The position numbers and the translations under genes are program-made. Positions 1 through 12,560 of a DNA stretch of 64,000 nucleotides are shown in pieces (positions within the stretch are counted from its first letter, which is position 1; the number at the start of each line of letters is the position of its first letter). The notes beneath the pieces are model-generated. The model searched no databases. It worked only from the letters and a program-made list of their open reading frames with translations, and was not told the DNA's origin. The stretch comes from Diphasiastrum complanatum (taxonomy: Eukaryota; Streptophyta; Lycopodiopsida; Lycopodiales; Lycopodiaceae). Location: the NCBI GenBank assembly GCA_029204225.1, contig MU832004.1, positions 28,156 through 92,155 of the forward strand, given 5' to 3'.

Positions 1-2045
1 TTAGAGTAGGTGTGGCTCATGCATATAATTGCTTGTCAATTTATGGGTAGGAACATGATGGGGCAAAAGTGGTACTGACAAGTTGAGAAGGTGAAATTAT
101 AATTGTATTAGCTAGTTCTCAAAGGCAAAACCATGAGAAAAACATACTTGCGGGACGCATTATGTCATGTGAAACATGTGGATAAAATGTACGCAACGAA
201 AAAGATCATGACAAACATATAAGAAAACAAAAAGAGGAGCAACAAAAACAAATCCTATGTTTCATGGACCTTTTCGAAACGCCTTTTTGTAAAGGGTTTG
301 AAATGGGAAAGAATCAGCAATTCTAGGAAAAATTCGACAAATCGGTTTTAGGGTTTTTTGTTTTTACGGAATTTTTTCTAGCCTTCTATTATAGCAAAAA
401 CAAGTGCTTTTTTAGTGTTTAAATTACAACATACATTATAATCAATCAATGATCAATCTTGAATCAAATTCCTAAGTCCCACCTATTGCCATGATTCATA
501 TCAAAACATAAGTCTTATTCTAATTCAAAATGAATCTTTCTATGCTTCGTTAGGGTTGCCTTTAAAGTTTATGAAGGCTTGACAGGTGAATCGCTGTCAA
601 AAAAAAAAAAGCGATTCACTGCAAGTCATTATTATTATTTTTGTTCTGCAAATCGCACATATAAAATAAAATTCGTTTGCGATTCGCTGCAACTATGGAT
701 TGAACAAAAGTTTCAAAGGCTGACAAGAAAGATAAAGTGGGCTTCTAAGAATCAGGTTAATGAATTTGTAACCTGCATCAAAGATGCCCTACTGTAGGAG
801 GAATAGTGGTCAATTTTTAATTAAAAGAAATAACACAATTGCAAAAAAGATGGAAGTGTCAAAAAGTAGAGAAAAGCTAGAAATCTTAGTAACTCCATGT
901 CTAGAGATCCAAAATCCAAATCGAGATCTGTAAAGTACAGTAGAAGCACCCTATTGTAGGGAAATATAAACAAAAATCCACAAAAAGCATGAATTGACAA
1001 ATAGTAGCAAAATGAAAATTTCTGGTGCCCCAACCTTTTGCTAGTCAAAAGACCAAATTTACACATATTCTTGGGTGCCCAACAACAAGGAATTTTAAAA
1101 TAATAAAACAAATTCTGATTTTTTCAAAGAAAATTAGAGCCTAAAAAAGGAAAAATAGTTGAGTGACACACTTACATGTAAGCAAAAACAGTCCCATTTT
1201 TGAAATCATTCGAAAATGTTTTTTTTCCCGTTTCGATAAAAAAAAATCCGGTTTGAACGGTCTGTTTGAATCAGACCGTTTCGAAACAGTGATTCTTTGA
1301 ACAAATTGCGATTCGAAGAAACAATGAACAAATCAATGGAAGAGACAATGAATAATACACTATATGAAGATATAGATGTCTCATGCTCAGTCATTGGACA
1401 TAAAGTCTCATAGGATAAGTTCCAACACATTTGAAATTTGTAAATAACTTTTATCCTCACTTAGGTATTTCAGAAGTTCAACTATTGTCTCCTCTTGATT
1501 GGGGTCAAAATCCCTTGGTTTTGGTGTCACTGGTTATTGAATTTTGCTACTGAAATCTTCAAACCTAAGTTCTCATCTATTGGTCACTACAGTTGGTTGC
1601 CATTGATAATGACATTGTGCCAAAAACTTGATACAGTGAAAATCTGAGTACTCTGCTCCTAGTATTTCAAATTATGAGCTGTAAAGTGCAATAGAAAAGC
1701 CCCACGAGTGATGTAAATATCTCCAAAAAAACAAACCATATGACAGCCAAGTTCTCAAAAACTCAAGACTTAATTTCTGGCAATCTAATTTTAAATGTGA
1801 TAGCTTGCCTTGATTGAAATGAAGAGAGAAGTCCCATAAATGACCCTAATTAGCCCTGTAAAATCTTTTTACTGAAGACACTCAGCTAGCTCACTAGTCA
1901 GAACAGCATGCTTACTTATTGCCTTCTAGTATCCTATCATTGGCATACTATGAAAGAAGTTCAGCATCTTGATACTCCTGGAGAGATGAAAGGGCAAGAC
2001 AGACAAGACGTAAGAGGAAAAATCCATGGATAAGATATAACATAC
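1..2045 (-). other. Probable GAUT-like intronic sequence to the left edge
   Basis: AT-rich with no long open frame. One candidate further exon is 1461-1529 (minus): acceptor-like AACCAG, a 22-codon open stretch beginning TPKPRDFDPNQEE, and a GTGAGG donor. Its phase does not join exon 3 directly, so another small exon would be needed; I give it low weight. A short inverted stretch around 1250-1282 pairs CGGTCTG-type and CAGACCG-type halves. I recognised no GT8 catalytic exon here. Confidence 0.3.
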
Positions 2046-2600
2046 CTCCTCCGGGAGAAGGCTCTGTATCTGCTCAATCCCTCTTAGATTTTTGAGACTG
2101 TCCAAATTGTTCTGCAAAAGTTTGGAACAGAAATCTTAATCCAGAGAATAATGTCTTCGAAACAAAAAGTACACACTACATACTGACAAAAGAGAGAACA
2201 TTCAAAAAAACCAAATCATAATCATTAAAATTTAACACTTTCAATATTGAAAACTTAGCATTGTACAATGTATGATGCCAGTATCTGATGGGTATTGTAA
2301 AAATACAGAATGACAGGAATACATCAGAAGACGCTTACAATGGTAGATTGCCATTCCAGGAAGTCATTACGTCCTGCAGCTACAATAAATTGTGACAGCT
2401 TGTCAAAAAGACATAACCAACTGGTAAGCCAGAAATTTTTGGAGAAATCAGTGTCAAAAACTTCAAGCTGATCAGCGAAGCAAACAAAAGAGTGAAAATA
2501 GGCCGAGATACAAAGTTTAACAGAAGCAATGAACTTATTCGACACGAAGACAAGAGATAACCAACGGTTAAAAACATTGTGTATAGGTATTGCGAGGTGA

Positions 2601-2648
<48 letters not shown>

Positions 2649-2989
2649 GGACGTAGGCCCTTTCCACATTGTACTTGTAAGAAAAATCATTACCATCAAA
2701 AGATTATACGCAAGATAGAACGTAATGGCTAAACCTAAATCTTGTATGTAGCTTTTCATAAGCGGAAAAAGGGAGAACGGTGACTGGAATATACGGAAGA
2801 GGTGGGTAGGTACAACGCATAACAGAAAGATGGCTCACCTAAAGCGGAACTGAATCTGCTGGCTCGTCCAGCCAAAAAGATAAGTGGAGCAATCACAGAC
2901 ACAGCAAGTAGGACGATTACGCACATTCGACCCCTGCTGCTCCTATGGCGTTGTTGGGAAATTGCGGTTCCCACTCTTCTTGGTGGCAT
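2046..2989 (-). CDS. GAUT-like galacturonosyltransferase, exons 1-3 (partial)
   Basis: Three exons splice in frame: 2839-2989 (ATG at 2987-2989, donor GTGAGC), 2339-2373 (acceptor CTGCAG, donor GTAAGC) and 2046-2111 (acceptor TTTTGCAG, donor GTATGT). Exon 1 encodes a short basic cytosolic tail and then one membrane anchor, residues about 22-41 (core LLAVSVIAPLIFLAGR), as in type II Golgi glycosyltransferases. Exon 2 reads GRNDFLEWQSTI and matches the position of GRREFIEELSKI in Arabidopsis GAUT5/6-type proteins (recalled, not searched). Exon 3 reads NNLDSLKNLRGIEQIQ and onward. The phase-1 junction between exons 1 and 2 rebuilds a Gly codon, which supports the model. GAUT enzymes add galacturonic acid during pectin synthesis. 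The catalytic GT8 domain is not visible, so it must lie beyond coordinate 1 or have been lost. This is the only host-type protein gene I can support. The family call is inferred from the N-terminus alone. Confidence 0.6.
2604..2646. repeat. (CT)n microsatellite in intron 1 of the GAUT-like gene
   Basis: About 21 uninterrupted CT units, read as (GA)n on the gene strand, inside the 465-bp first intron (2374-2838). It produces Arg-Glu frames on the minus strand that are not proteins. Confidence 0.95.
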
Positions 2990-4396
2990 GATAACTTGTT
3001 TCTTACACCTCTAATGAAGGCGCCATGTTCTCAATCGACTACTTCTGATTTTATGCCTTATATTCGTTCTTCAATCAACATTTAAACTCAAGTCCTCCAC
3101 CTTGTGAGAGGATTCAAGTCTGAAAATGGCATGGTTTGATGTGAACACTAAATGCGTGTTCTCAGGAATGACTAACCATAGCCTGAGGCATAAAACCTTC
3201 TGTTACTCATTTGCTTATTGTTTAAATATTCGTAGCCCTGTCAAATGCTTGGCAATTTCAACTATTCCATTCGCAATTCCATTGGGACAATGTATACCAT
3301 GGATCTTGACCTCAAACCAGAACTGGTATCCTGCTTTGAAAAACTTCAGCGCTTCGCATTATCCAACCAGATCAATGATGTTGCCAGTTACCTGCACAGC
3401 GACCAATGCTTCTAAGGACTATGCAATGCGTCTGCAGTCTGCGGATTTAGCTAATCACAAAGTAGGCCTTCTTTTGCTGCTGATTTTTTGAGCAAAACAC
3501 TTCATACCCTATCCCGCTTTACGACAGCCTTCGCCTACCAACTAACATCTTGACGAATCACACCCGGCGTACATACATTTACTTTCCGCTCTCAGCTTCC
3601 ACAGACAAACACAACATAACAGGAAGTCTAGAACTCAGTGTACAAGCTGCTTTATCTTCTGAATTCAGTTTTTCTTGCTGCATTCAAGCCAAGCATCGCT
3701 GATCCACATTCTTTCGGCAAAGGATCTTCCACTTTTGCCAGTCGCTCCTCAGCACACCGACGCTTAGCCTACTCATCGATCACCTGCCACTGCATCATCA
3801 GTCATTGTTTGCTTAGCTGCAAGGATGGCAATCGGCTGCAAAGAAAGCGAGATCGGATCGAGCGGGCAGACGAACAGCCTTTACAGGAAAAAGCAGCAGA
3901 AGAATGGCAGAAAGCTAGAAGCTACATCTCTTCAATGTTTTCTCTTGATTTGCAAAGCTACAGTAATAAAGGTTTAGTTTACGAGTGAATTTTACTCCTG
4001 CTCTCGAGCAGTCGCTATCTGGTAAGTTTCGTCCAAATCGACGCACGGCATATTTCAACACCCACCCATTTGGATATTCGCCACGTATCCGATTTCTGAC
4101 TTAGATCTTTCGGATGCTTATTTCTAATTACGTGTCAAAATCGTAACGCTTCTTAAAAAATCCAACGGTGGGAGACTTTAACCTTTTTCGTGTCAGCAAG
4201 ATACAACTGTGGGCTGTGGGCGCCGCTGGCGACGTTTCTTACTGTTTATTTTTCTCTCGTGAGTGACAATTTTCTGGGTGCCGTTAGAAATACTTGGTGA
4301 CACGACAGCATTTTCAGTCCGCCACCGTTGGATTCTCTCCTAAACATTCAGATCATGCCACGTGTACACTCATAGCGTCCAAATGGCAATTTCTAA
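2990..4396 (-). promoter_or_regulatory. Upstream region of the GAUT-like gene
   Basis: Sequence upstream of the GAUT-like start codon. It is of more balanced composition than its surroundings and carries a G-box core CACGTG at about 4360-4365. A short plus-strand frame at 3245-3415 (56 codons, beginning MLGNFNYSIRNS) has protein-like composition but I recognise no family. The extent of promoter and 5' UTR cannot be fixed from sequence alone. Confidence 0.3.
4159..4334. repeat. Inverted 13-bp pair (AATCCAACGGTGG)
   Basis: AATCCAACGGTGG at 4159-4171 recurs as its exact reverse complement at 4322-4334, enclosing about 150 bp that includes a GTGAGTGAC stretch. It could be the ends of a tiny MITE or two copies of a regulatory site. 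I found no clear target-site duplication. Confidence 0.35.
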
Positions 4397-4435
4397 GTGG
4401 GCGGCCCCTTGTTCACATCGAATTCCAGAGACATT

Positions 4436-4690
4436 AAAAAAAAAAATTTAAAAAGAGGGGGGTGGGGGGGTGTGCCGGCCCCCGGGGTGGTAAGACGTGC
4501 GATTGGCCCAAAGGCCCGCTTAATGCTCGCGAGTCGCGTCTCAGTCCCGGGTCGCTCGGCCCCAGCTCCAACACATGTGACATCTACAGCCTACTCGCTG
4601 TCACCAACTGTGTCTGACGTCTCCAAATATGTTACTCCCAAGCGAGGATGGCTTTGCACCCATACCAATAATATAATAGCACACTAGTGT
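4436..4690 (+). repeat. Possible tRNA-derived SINE-like sequence
   Basis: An A-run (4436-4446) and G-run are followed by a GC-rich stretch (about 4475-4580) in which GGGTGGTAAGACGTGCG resembles a tRNA D-arm/box A and TCTCAGTCCCGGG loosely resembles box B about 55 bp on. The base composition differs sharply from both flanks. Box B matches poorly and no terminal duplication was found, so this is tentative. Confidence 0.2.
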
Positions 4691-7600
4691 ACAAGCCACA
4701 TCCACTCTTATTAAAAAATATATGGCAACTTGAAGACATCCTAGTGTATTGTATTAGTCTTTTGGTTTACTTCAATGAATGGTGATGGGCATCTAACCAT
4801 GATCTCGTCTCAAAGTCACGGGCCACCACATTTGCTTGCGTACCCTGTATAGCTTCTAAGCCTCTCTTTACTAAAGCATATATATTTCATTTAGCTCCTC
4901 CCACAACTCCTACAGCTTAACATTAAATTTCCTCCCTTGGGAGCATATTTTCTTTTAATTTGTATTATGCTCTCCCTCACAAAAGTTACTACTACTAGTC
5001 TTTCCTACAGAGGGCATGCACCTGCCTTTGTAGTGTCAATGTCTCAAAGAGTGCCCTACTTGAGGGGTTTTCCCAATAAATTGCATCCAACACAAGTTTG
5101 TATAAAAGCCAACATCTTAAGTTAAAAAGTCCAACCATCCATCACATTACAAAAGAGATCTCAGCCAAACTCGAAGGCCAACTTTATATGATAACAAAGA
5201 AAAAAATAAATCATTGTTATGAAATTTGAAATCAAATGGGTCAATGAACCAATCCAATGGCATAGCAATGAATCTAGAGATAGCTTAGCTAGAACTACTG
5301 CACTAGCCAGACAAAAAGGTTGTAAAGAGTTCTCCCACTTGGACTTGTTGTGGAAGTGAAGTTGAAATGGCAATCACCTTCAACACTTCAGCAATCTAAT
5401 ACAAGAGCTTATATTCAACATGGATTGATAGTTTCAAGACTGGTGGTCTAATTTAATTGCCAAATTTTTGTTTGTCAGACTCTCCCTATAGTTCTAATGT
5501 AATGCAATGCCTTTCCTTATTCCGTGGGGTATATAGTGCTATCAAGAGCTAAACAACTTTTTGGACTTAGATTGTTTTGGAGACTTCAAGGCCTAGCCGA
5601 ATCAGCTTAGCTCTTAAGCATGAGATATGGGAGCTATCTAGGCCCAGACTCAAGCTTCATAACGAGCTCTTGATGTATGAGTACGTGACTAGCTCACCAT
5701 AGGTCGCAAACTCGATCTTGTCTCCCTAGGCTTATGCTAGGTCAACCATTTGTCAAGGCACAGTTGTCACCCCTAAGTTAATTTTACAACACTGATCAAA
5801 TCTCTATTGAGAGGTTAGCTGACTCACTTTGGCATGCTCAACTTCTTGTACTTTTTTTATTTTTCCTAAGTTTTCATCTTACATGAATCAAATTTATGCT
5901 ACAAATTTTCCAACTTTTGTTCAATTACATTCAAGTGACAAACTTCTATGGTGAGCCTTGTAATGGATTTGATGTATGATAAGATCAACTTTATAATGTT
6001 TGTAGCTTCAGTTCTTACTTAAATATATATCATGTCTAGTAACAATATCATTACAGTCATGTGAGAAAAAGCAAAAGAAAATCTTGTGGGTGGGCCAAAG
6101 TCAACAATAATGCTCCATGTTGGCCCACAAAGGCCAAAAAAAATTCAAGCTTGTTTACAAATCTAGATTCTCATAATGGGACCCCCTTACAAGAAATGTG
6201 TTGAAAATTAATTCATAAATCCCTATTCCTCCTCACCACCCTCTTCACCTTCATGATTCTTCTTATCTCTGACCCAAGGCCCAATGGGCTCACCTTCCTA
6301 TCAGGTCCTAAAACTCTAAGAACCCATAATGGATGCTTATGTTGTTTTCCATGTGCAGATCGTTCCAGCAGCTGATCGAACTCGTTAGAATGATCCATCC
6401 ACAACTCAATGATCCTCTAATAGACGGATGCAAATCCCACTAGCTTCACACAACTACATGAAACAAGAAGAAAGAGAAATCCAGAAGTAATGGTTTTCGA
6501 AAGGGCACACAATTTGGTTTAGAACTTTCTGTTTTTCTTGCTACATGTTCAACCTTATCAAAATTGCCACTCATAGCTCTGAATCAAAATATAACATCAA
6601 TTTTTTACCATCTTTGTTGTAATAGTAAGATGGGCCACGTCCAAGTCTCAAACAACTATGCAGTCACTAAATTCATTTTCATGCAATCCACAAAGATTCA
6701 ACTTGCATGCATAGTTTACTCTAACAAATTTCTTTGTCATAATTAATGCTATTGGTCATAGTTTTATTGCATGCTTTAAAATACAGTAATCTCCATCTTC
6801 CTCACAACTATGAATTTGTAATACACCTATGGTTTGAAACAAAACCTCTATCTTCATATAGAATTTGTAATTCACCTAACCATGTCAGAAGAAAATTTAC
6901 CATGAAGTTATATATTTCACAATTTTTTCACATGTTTTTTTAATGAATCCTAACTCATATCCACATCATGCAATTTTATTTCTTTTTCAACATGTGAACA
7001 ACCAAAGCGCCTAGGTTTATAATATCTCCCTCGACTATTGCTATTACGATGAATCAATAAGCCCAAATCATAGCCTAGCAACTATTCACCTTAGCAAATT
7101 GAATTCTCTATTGTAAAAACCATGTTGCTATGACTTGCAAGCTCAAGAACAGTACCAAAGGAAGAAAATTTAATTATAACCAGTATAAATCCTAATACTC
7201 AAATTTCATTTCTAACAATTGCATAGAGAATGCATCATTTACAGCATCAATCTGACACAACCAAAAACAATATCAACATCAATTTGAATGAACCAAACTA
7301 GAACTTCTCGCAAATTCTCAGCAACCACTAACTGATAAATTCGAAATGCTCAAGAAGATCGTCGTCCAACTCGATTTGTCCACAATCTCAACCCAAACAA
7401 CTTATTGAGGGTTGATAGCCCCCAAAAGCACTTTGCTTTCCATTTCACCAAGTTTGAATTGTAGCCGATCCTTTGAGTAGAAACAAGCACACAATAGTAC
7501 AAATTTTGGCATAGACCAGTCAACCAATAGTCTAAAAATGGTTGGACTCTGCCGAGTTGATATCTATCCTAGGTACTACAATAACAAGAGCATAAAACTC

Positions 7601-7900
7601 TTGATCAATCCATAATACTCATAGTACGTTGAAACAAGAGGAGTGACAGTATACATATGCTCTTTAAAATTGTAGCTTCCATATGACATGTACATTCTCC
7701 TAAGAGCCTCTCTCCATGCATAGCTACAATATCCAGTTATATACATCATGCACAACTAATCTTGCATGAGGCAAAGCCTTAACCAAATTGGATCTACTAC
7801 CTATCTCGAATTAAGGGCTACCTTACAATTTAGGTCAAGCCTACATGCTTGTGGACATAATAGCTAGGTAAATTCATTCTGATTAAATCAACTACAAAAG
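4691..7900. other. AT-rich intergenic stretch, nothing recognised
   Basis: About 3.2 kb without a supported gene. Open frames are short and look random; a few lines such as 5580-5770 look like diverged repeat sequence but carry no recognisable protein. Confidence 0.5.
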
Positions 7901-7921
7901 CTTTGGATTTAGCCTAGATCT

Positions 7922-8870
7922 TTGTTGAAAGATTATTCAAAGGGTATGGAGTGTGAAGTGAAATTTTTAGTGATTCTAAGTTTATCACTTCTAGTTTGTA
8001 GATTTTTCATGAACTTTATCTCTCTTAGCTTTGGTTCTCCTAATCATCCTAAATTAAATGGAAAGACTGAAAGAACAAGTCAGACTATGAAAGACATGTT
8101 GAGTATGTATGTTTCTCACGGGCAACCTCACCAATGAGATTGCCTTCTCTTATAGAGTTTGCTTTATAATAGTATAAAAAAAAATTCTACATGTTATAGT
8201 CATTTTATGCTTATGTGTAGTTTTCAACCTAGATCCAATTATTGTGAAGACACAATCTATTAAGTTTTAGAAGGTTTTGAAGTCTTCTAGTATTTCAAAG
8301 TTGATTGGGTATATTTTAAAATTCTAAAAGATTCTAGGACTATGTATATAGGGAAGCATCATAAATATTTTACACAAGATTGTGGACCATTTGAGGTTAA
8401 AAAAATTGACTCTTTAGCTTATGAACTTGATCTTCAAGAAAAATTTACTACTCACTCAATATTTCATGTAAGTTGGCTAAAAGTAAGTGTACATGAAGGT
8501 GATACACTTGGATCTGATGAAACATTTATCACTTATTGTACCTTTGGAACATGAGAAAGTACTCATAACTAAATTTAACAATTGATAAATCATTCTATTT
8601 CTATTGTTTGATTGGATGAAAAGGTCAGACTCAAGATGCTTGTTAAGAACAATGGAAAGTATGGAATTGATCAATTAGCTTGGAAGAATGTTCAACAAAA
8701 TATAGTTAACTCTTTCCAGCTTCAGTACCTTCAACCTTTAATGAAGGAGTATGAAAAATTGAAGGAAGAACTAGAAGAAGTTAAGTTCAATTCGAGTGTG
8801 AGCCAACCCTATACTGTTGACGAAGAACCGGTGGCAAAAGAAGAAAAATCTACAAGACTAAAGTGTTCTT
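7922..8870 (+). mobile_element. Decayed Ty3/gypsy integrase C-terminus and chromodomain-like tail
   Basis: The plus strand carries the end of a gypsy integrase in broken frames: PNHPKLNGKTERTSQTMKDM (8038-8096) corresponds to the usual AYHPQTDGQTERVNQTLEDM with its catalytic Glu region. At 8342-8510 the C-terminal part follows, with CGPFEVKKIDSLAYELDL and HSIFHVSWLK, typical of chromovirus integrases. At 8612-8790 a degraded chromodomain-like tail ends in WKNVQQ. No gag, protease, RT or LTR was found next to it. The first integrase Asp region (about 7930-8030) is scrambled. An old, non-functional fragment. Confidence 0.75.
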
Positions 8871-9959
8871 GAACTAATGTGTTCTAGACAGAATTCCTCA
8901 ACAATTAAAGTCCAGTTATGGTTAAAGAACTCAAGTAGTTTGCGAATATGTAAGAAACAATTATCTGTGTTACTAACACAAATATAGATCAATAACTCAG
9001 TTCCTCAGGCAGGGACTAGCATTTCACAAACATACATACTTCTCTTATCAACAACTATGGTAAATTGCACCAAGAGACATTTCACTCGAATGTTGAACAC
9101 AAACTATTTGCACAACCGGGTAAATTGATTTGAAGATAGTTCCTTAGATCAATTTCACGGAAACATAGCAAACAACTGTAATGAAATATCGTATTGTCTG
9201 ACCAAAGAATGATTTAACTGTGTATGAGATTGCTAGTAGACCCGAAGTCACTCACACACAACAATGCGAAGAACAAATATTAAAGGAAATAACCTTAGAC
9301 GCTCTATTCACTTCTTCAATCTCAAACATACAATATCTCTCTTTCTCTCTCAGTAGTGTGAGAATGAAGCGTGTCTGATTTTAAGGCCTACGAAACAAAC
9401 AAACACACCACTTGAAATTTCTGGTGTGTTACTCCATTTACAAATTCTCGTTAACATATAAGTTACAAGTACATGTAATTGTACAATTGATGGTTCATTA
9501 TGGTTATACGAATCTTGTCACTTCGTATTACAAGCATCCTTTAATTTTCGGAAGGTCTTGTCCTTAAGAAAAAGATAGGTCCTTAGCAATTATATCCGAA
9601 AAATGATATAGGCCTCTTCATAATATGTATTTGTCTAGCACATATCCTCATTTTCCAAGAATATATTGCCATTTTGGAATAAATCACATTTCCCCCTCCT
9701 CAAATGTGAAATGTCCTCGTGAACATATAATCTTCGTTTCGAGGTTTATTCATTTTTCAAAAAAGAATACTTTCGTATCGTTGATCTTCGTTGGGTCAAA
9801 TGTGAAGATATTTTTTCATTCGTTGAATATATGACCTTCACTTAATATTTTAGAATCAAATGTTGATTCAAAATATTTTTCAACAAACATAAAAGAAGCA
9901 TCATCACATAGGAAAGCTCAGCATAACATAATTCTGCAATGCCATACACAAGAAAAATT
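8871..9959. other. Non-coding stretch, possibly remnant LTR
   Basis: No convincing gene. It follows the gypsy integrase end directly, so it may include the old 3' untranslated sequence or LTR, but I found no TG...CA boundaries or second copy. Confidence 0.3.
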
Positions 9960-11016
9960 TTATGTATTAAGATCTTCGTACAATTGATGTGCCAATTCCA
10001 AGTCTCTCTGGCACTCGAGCAATAAGACATCTTCCCTTGCTCTGGTGTATCTCCCAATAGGTAAATTGTCGTAAGGTGTCAACCTTACAGGGAGTAGAGT
10101 ACCATCAAAAAGTTCTTGAACTAACTGAAAATCTTCCTCTGAGTTTTTCCTAAGTGTAAATTGTTTGAATAACATAGATGAGAACTGAATAAATTTACAT
10201 TTTACAAATAAGTTTTGAGTAGAAAATAATAATTTGGCTGCAAAAGTGCCAAACTACCAAAAAGTATATGTACAAAAAGATTTATATTCTCGGGATTTCG
10301 CTCTATCTTGCAGATTGTTCTTGATTTCCGCAAAATAGCTTGAAAAGCTGCACTCCCAATCAGTGTAAATACTGTACAGCTCTGGATATGCCATGTTGAT
10401 ATTTAGCAGCAGGCGTGCATCGTCGAATTCTTCAATGTTTCTCGGCCGTCTGGCAAATCTAACTTGAATTGAACATGCTTCCTCCAAAACGTTCGCTTCG
10501 AATCACTATGCTTAAAAAACTGGTACTCCTTTAGATGGATGTACTCCAGCGCATACAAAAATGTTGAGCCTATGTACAACTCCACTAATCCGAATGGCAT
10601 AACTTTGAGCTTTCCTTGGATTATGGCCCAGCATAAACATCCTTTTTGTTCTATGCTTAGCTGGTTCCATAACTAGAGGAAGTCTTCTTTGTCTCACTCC
10701 ATTTGCCAATCCTCAAATGCCATGCCTACTGTGCTTGGTAGCATTAAATAGTCGACATGCCATTGTAATTCGACATTAACATGGCAAGGACACCACTTCC
10801 AAAATCTTTTAGAAAAAACTTGAAAGCATTCCGCACATACCTTTGACTGATTCCTCTTTTGTCGCTTTGCCTTAGGTTGTGCTTCTGCGATGTCTTGTTT
10901 GTGGATATCTGCAGCAAGCTTCTAGTCTTCGAGCTATTGTTTGAGGTCTGCTACCTCTTTCTGTAGGTCAGAGATTCGGATGCAGGCTTCTGCATACTCC
11001 AGGTGATCCGCCACCC
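9960..11016 (-). pseudogene. Decayed gene of unknown family with coiled coil and Cys/His cluster
   Basis: Reading minus from 11016 (after an acceptor-like AATGTATAG) one frame runs to about 10502 with four internal stops (TAG, TAG, TGA, TAG). Order: a heptad-rich segment (RISDLQKEVADLKQ), a basic patch (PKAKRQKRNQSK), then VCAECFQVFSKRFWKWCPCH, a CX2C...CXCH cluster suggesting metal binding, then a Trp-rich region. A one-base shift near 10502 leads to EEACSIQVRFARRPRNIEEF and further open sequence to about 10254. A last segment at 9960-10175 (NSEEDFQLVQELFDG, ending YEDLNT) may be a separate exon. Residue use is protein-like throughout. I do not recognise the family. All four stops can arise by one C-to-T or G-to-A change from Gln, Trp or Arg codons, as in methylated plant DNA. 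It may be a host pseudogene or an accessory gene of a mobile element. Confidence 0.5.
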
Positions 11017-11224
11017 CTATACATTATTGTGAAGTGAATTATTAAAAATCTTACAAGCATCTCTTACTTTAGAATGATGACTATATTTTGATTCATCATC
11101 TAATTCATTTGATTGTATCATATTGCTTTAATGAATGAAATGAGATTTAGACAAAACTTTAGTCATGAGATCATCCATCATGAAATTGTTCGCACAATGT
11201 TCCAACATGAGTGCCTTCTTGAAC

Positions 11225-12560
11225 TACGTTGATATAGCTTGGAGGAGATGATACTCACTCTCGATCCTCCATCGGCTATGGCCGATTCTCGTAGAAACCT
11301 CCGATGTGTGATAGGGATGTTATGTATTTGGCATCCTTTTTCCATCCTACCCCTACTTGGTGGACTGGTTGTGATCCTTCTGCTTCTACATCTGGCACCA
11401 GATTGATAGGGTGTGCAGTGGTTCTATCATTGCCTGGTCCATCTATGTATGTTTTCAATTATTCCCAGAGGTTCAGATGCGTTTTGAGTAGGGTGCTTAA
11501 TGGTATCCGGACAGTGCCTCTCAATAGATCGACTAGAACAACAATATGGTCTTTTTCCACCTCCTTGTTATGGAAAGGGATTTCCATACCAAAATGCTTG
11601 TGCGCATTCTATCTTGTATCATGAATGAACTACAACAATTTTGGATGGAGCGGGGAGAAGTGGTTCATCATTGATCATTTTCACCCTCGAATTGACCTTT
11701 GTCTTGCTCTTGGGCTATCTCTCTGGCTTGATCTAGGCTTGGGCTTCTTTAACCCACTCCTTCATGCATCTAAAATTCCCTTGTTTAACTGTGGGATTTG
11801 GGTATTCACCTATGTAAAGAGAACCGGATGATCCACTAACAGGACTGGTAGTGGTAGATTTGGTTGGTTCTTTCTCTTGTTGTTTCTATGCTTTGGTATG
11901 GATGAATACTAGCATCATAGATGCCTTGGCTTCTCCTACCACACTCATCAGGTGCAGCGGGGAAAAAACCTCTCCTTGTTTTTCCTTTCTCAATGGACGT
12001 GTCAGATATGGATGTCTGTAACCACAATCGTGACAAAGTGGTACAAAATTTCCTTGTGGCTTCTTAGGGCGCTCAACAACCCTTTGGTTCTCTCCACATC
12101 CATAGCATTTTATGGGAGCTTTGAATCATGGACCACAAAGCTAGTTCACATAGATCAGTATTAAATCACCATTCGTTCCGTCTATGAAATGCACTAGGAC
12201 CGAGTCATGTACTTTCTCCTCAGGATAGTAGTGTTCATCGGTCCTTTCGACCATGTTCAACTGCTGGGCAACTAGTTGCGAGTTCCTCACTACTAGTCCT
12301 GAGGTTCTGGGGGGGGAATAGGTGGTAACGCCAATCTAGGCGGTGGTTGGGGTAATTTACCTTGCCATTTTGCCAAAGGGGTAGGATTTGGTGTTGGTCG
12401 GGCTACTTGGTTTCTGAGGTTGTATCGACAGTTTGTGATATCATGATTTTTCATATTACAAATATGGCAATAATGTGCTACATCAAGGGCAACGTTCTCA
12501 ACAAGGGGGTGAGCTTAACGTACTTTAGAACGCAGAGCCGCTAGCGAACAAAGATCTCAT
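11225..12560 (-). mobile_element. Ty3/gypsy gag-protease remnant
   Basis: On the minus strand a zinc knuckle CHICNMKNHDITNC (CX2CX4HX4C) lies at 12428-12469, followed by a Pro-rich linker, then at about 12000-12110 a second Cys-rich segment (CYGCGENQ ... LCHDCGYRHP), and at 11225-11276 the protease motif ADGGSRVSIISSKLY. The protease matches, segment by segment, the protease at about 24750-24830 (DGGSGVNLISSTLY), so both belong to one gypsy lineage. Several stops and shifts break the frame. No RT follows at lower coordinates; the unknown pseudogene begins there instead. Confidence 0.65.

Noticed and set aside
2380-2759. Minus frames with long Arg-Glu runs
   Set aside because: Produced by the (CT)n microsatellite in an intron of the GAUT-like gene.
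3126-3491. 121-codon plus frame upstream of the GAUT-like gene
   Set aside because: No motif; another frame in the same place looks equally protein-like, so neither is supported as a gene.
4436-4690. A functional tRNA gene
   Set aside because: No cloverleaf can be drawn and box B is poor; at most a SINE-like relic.
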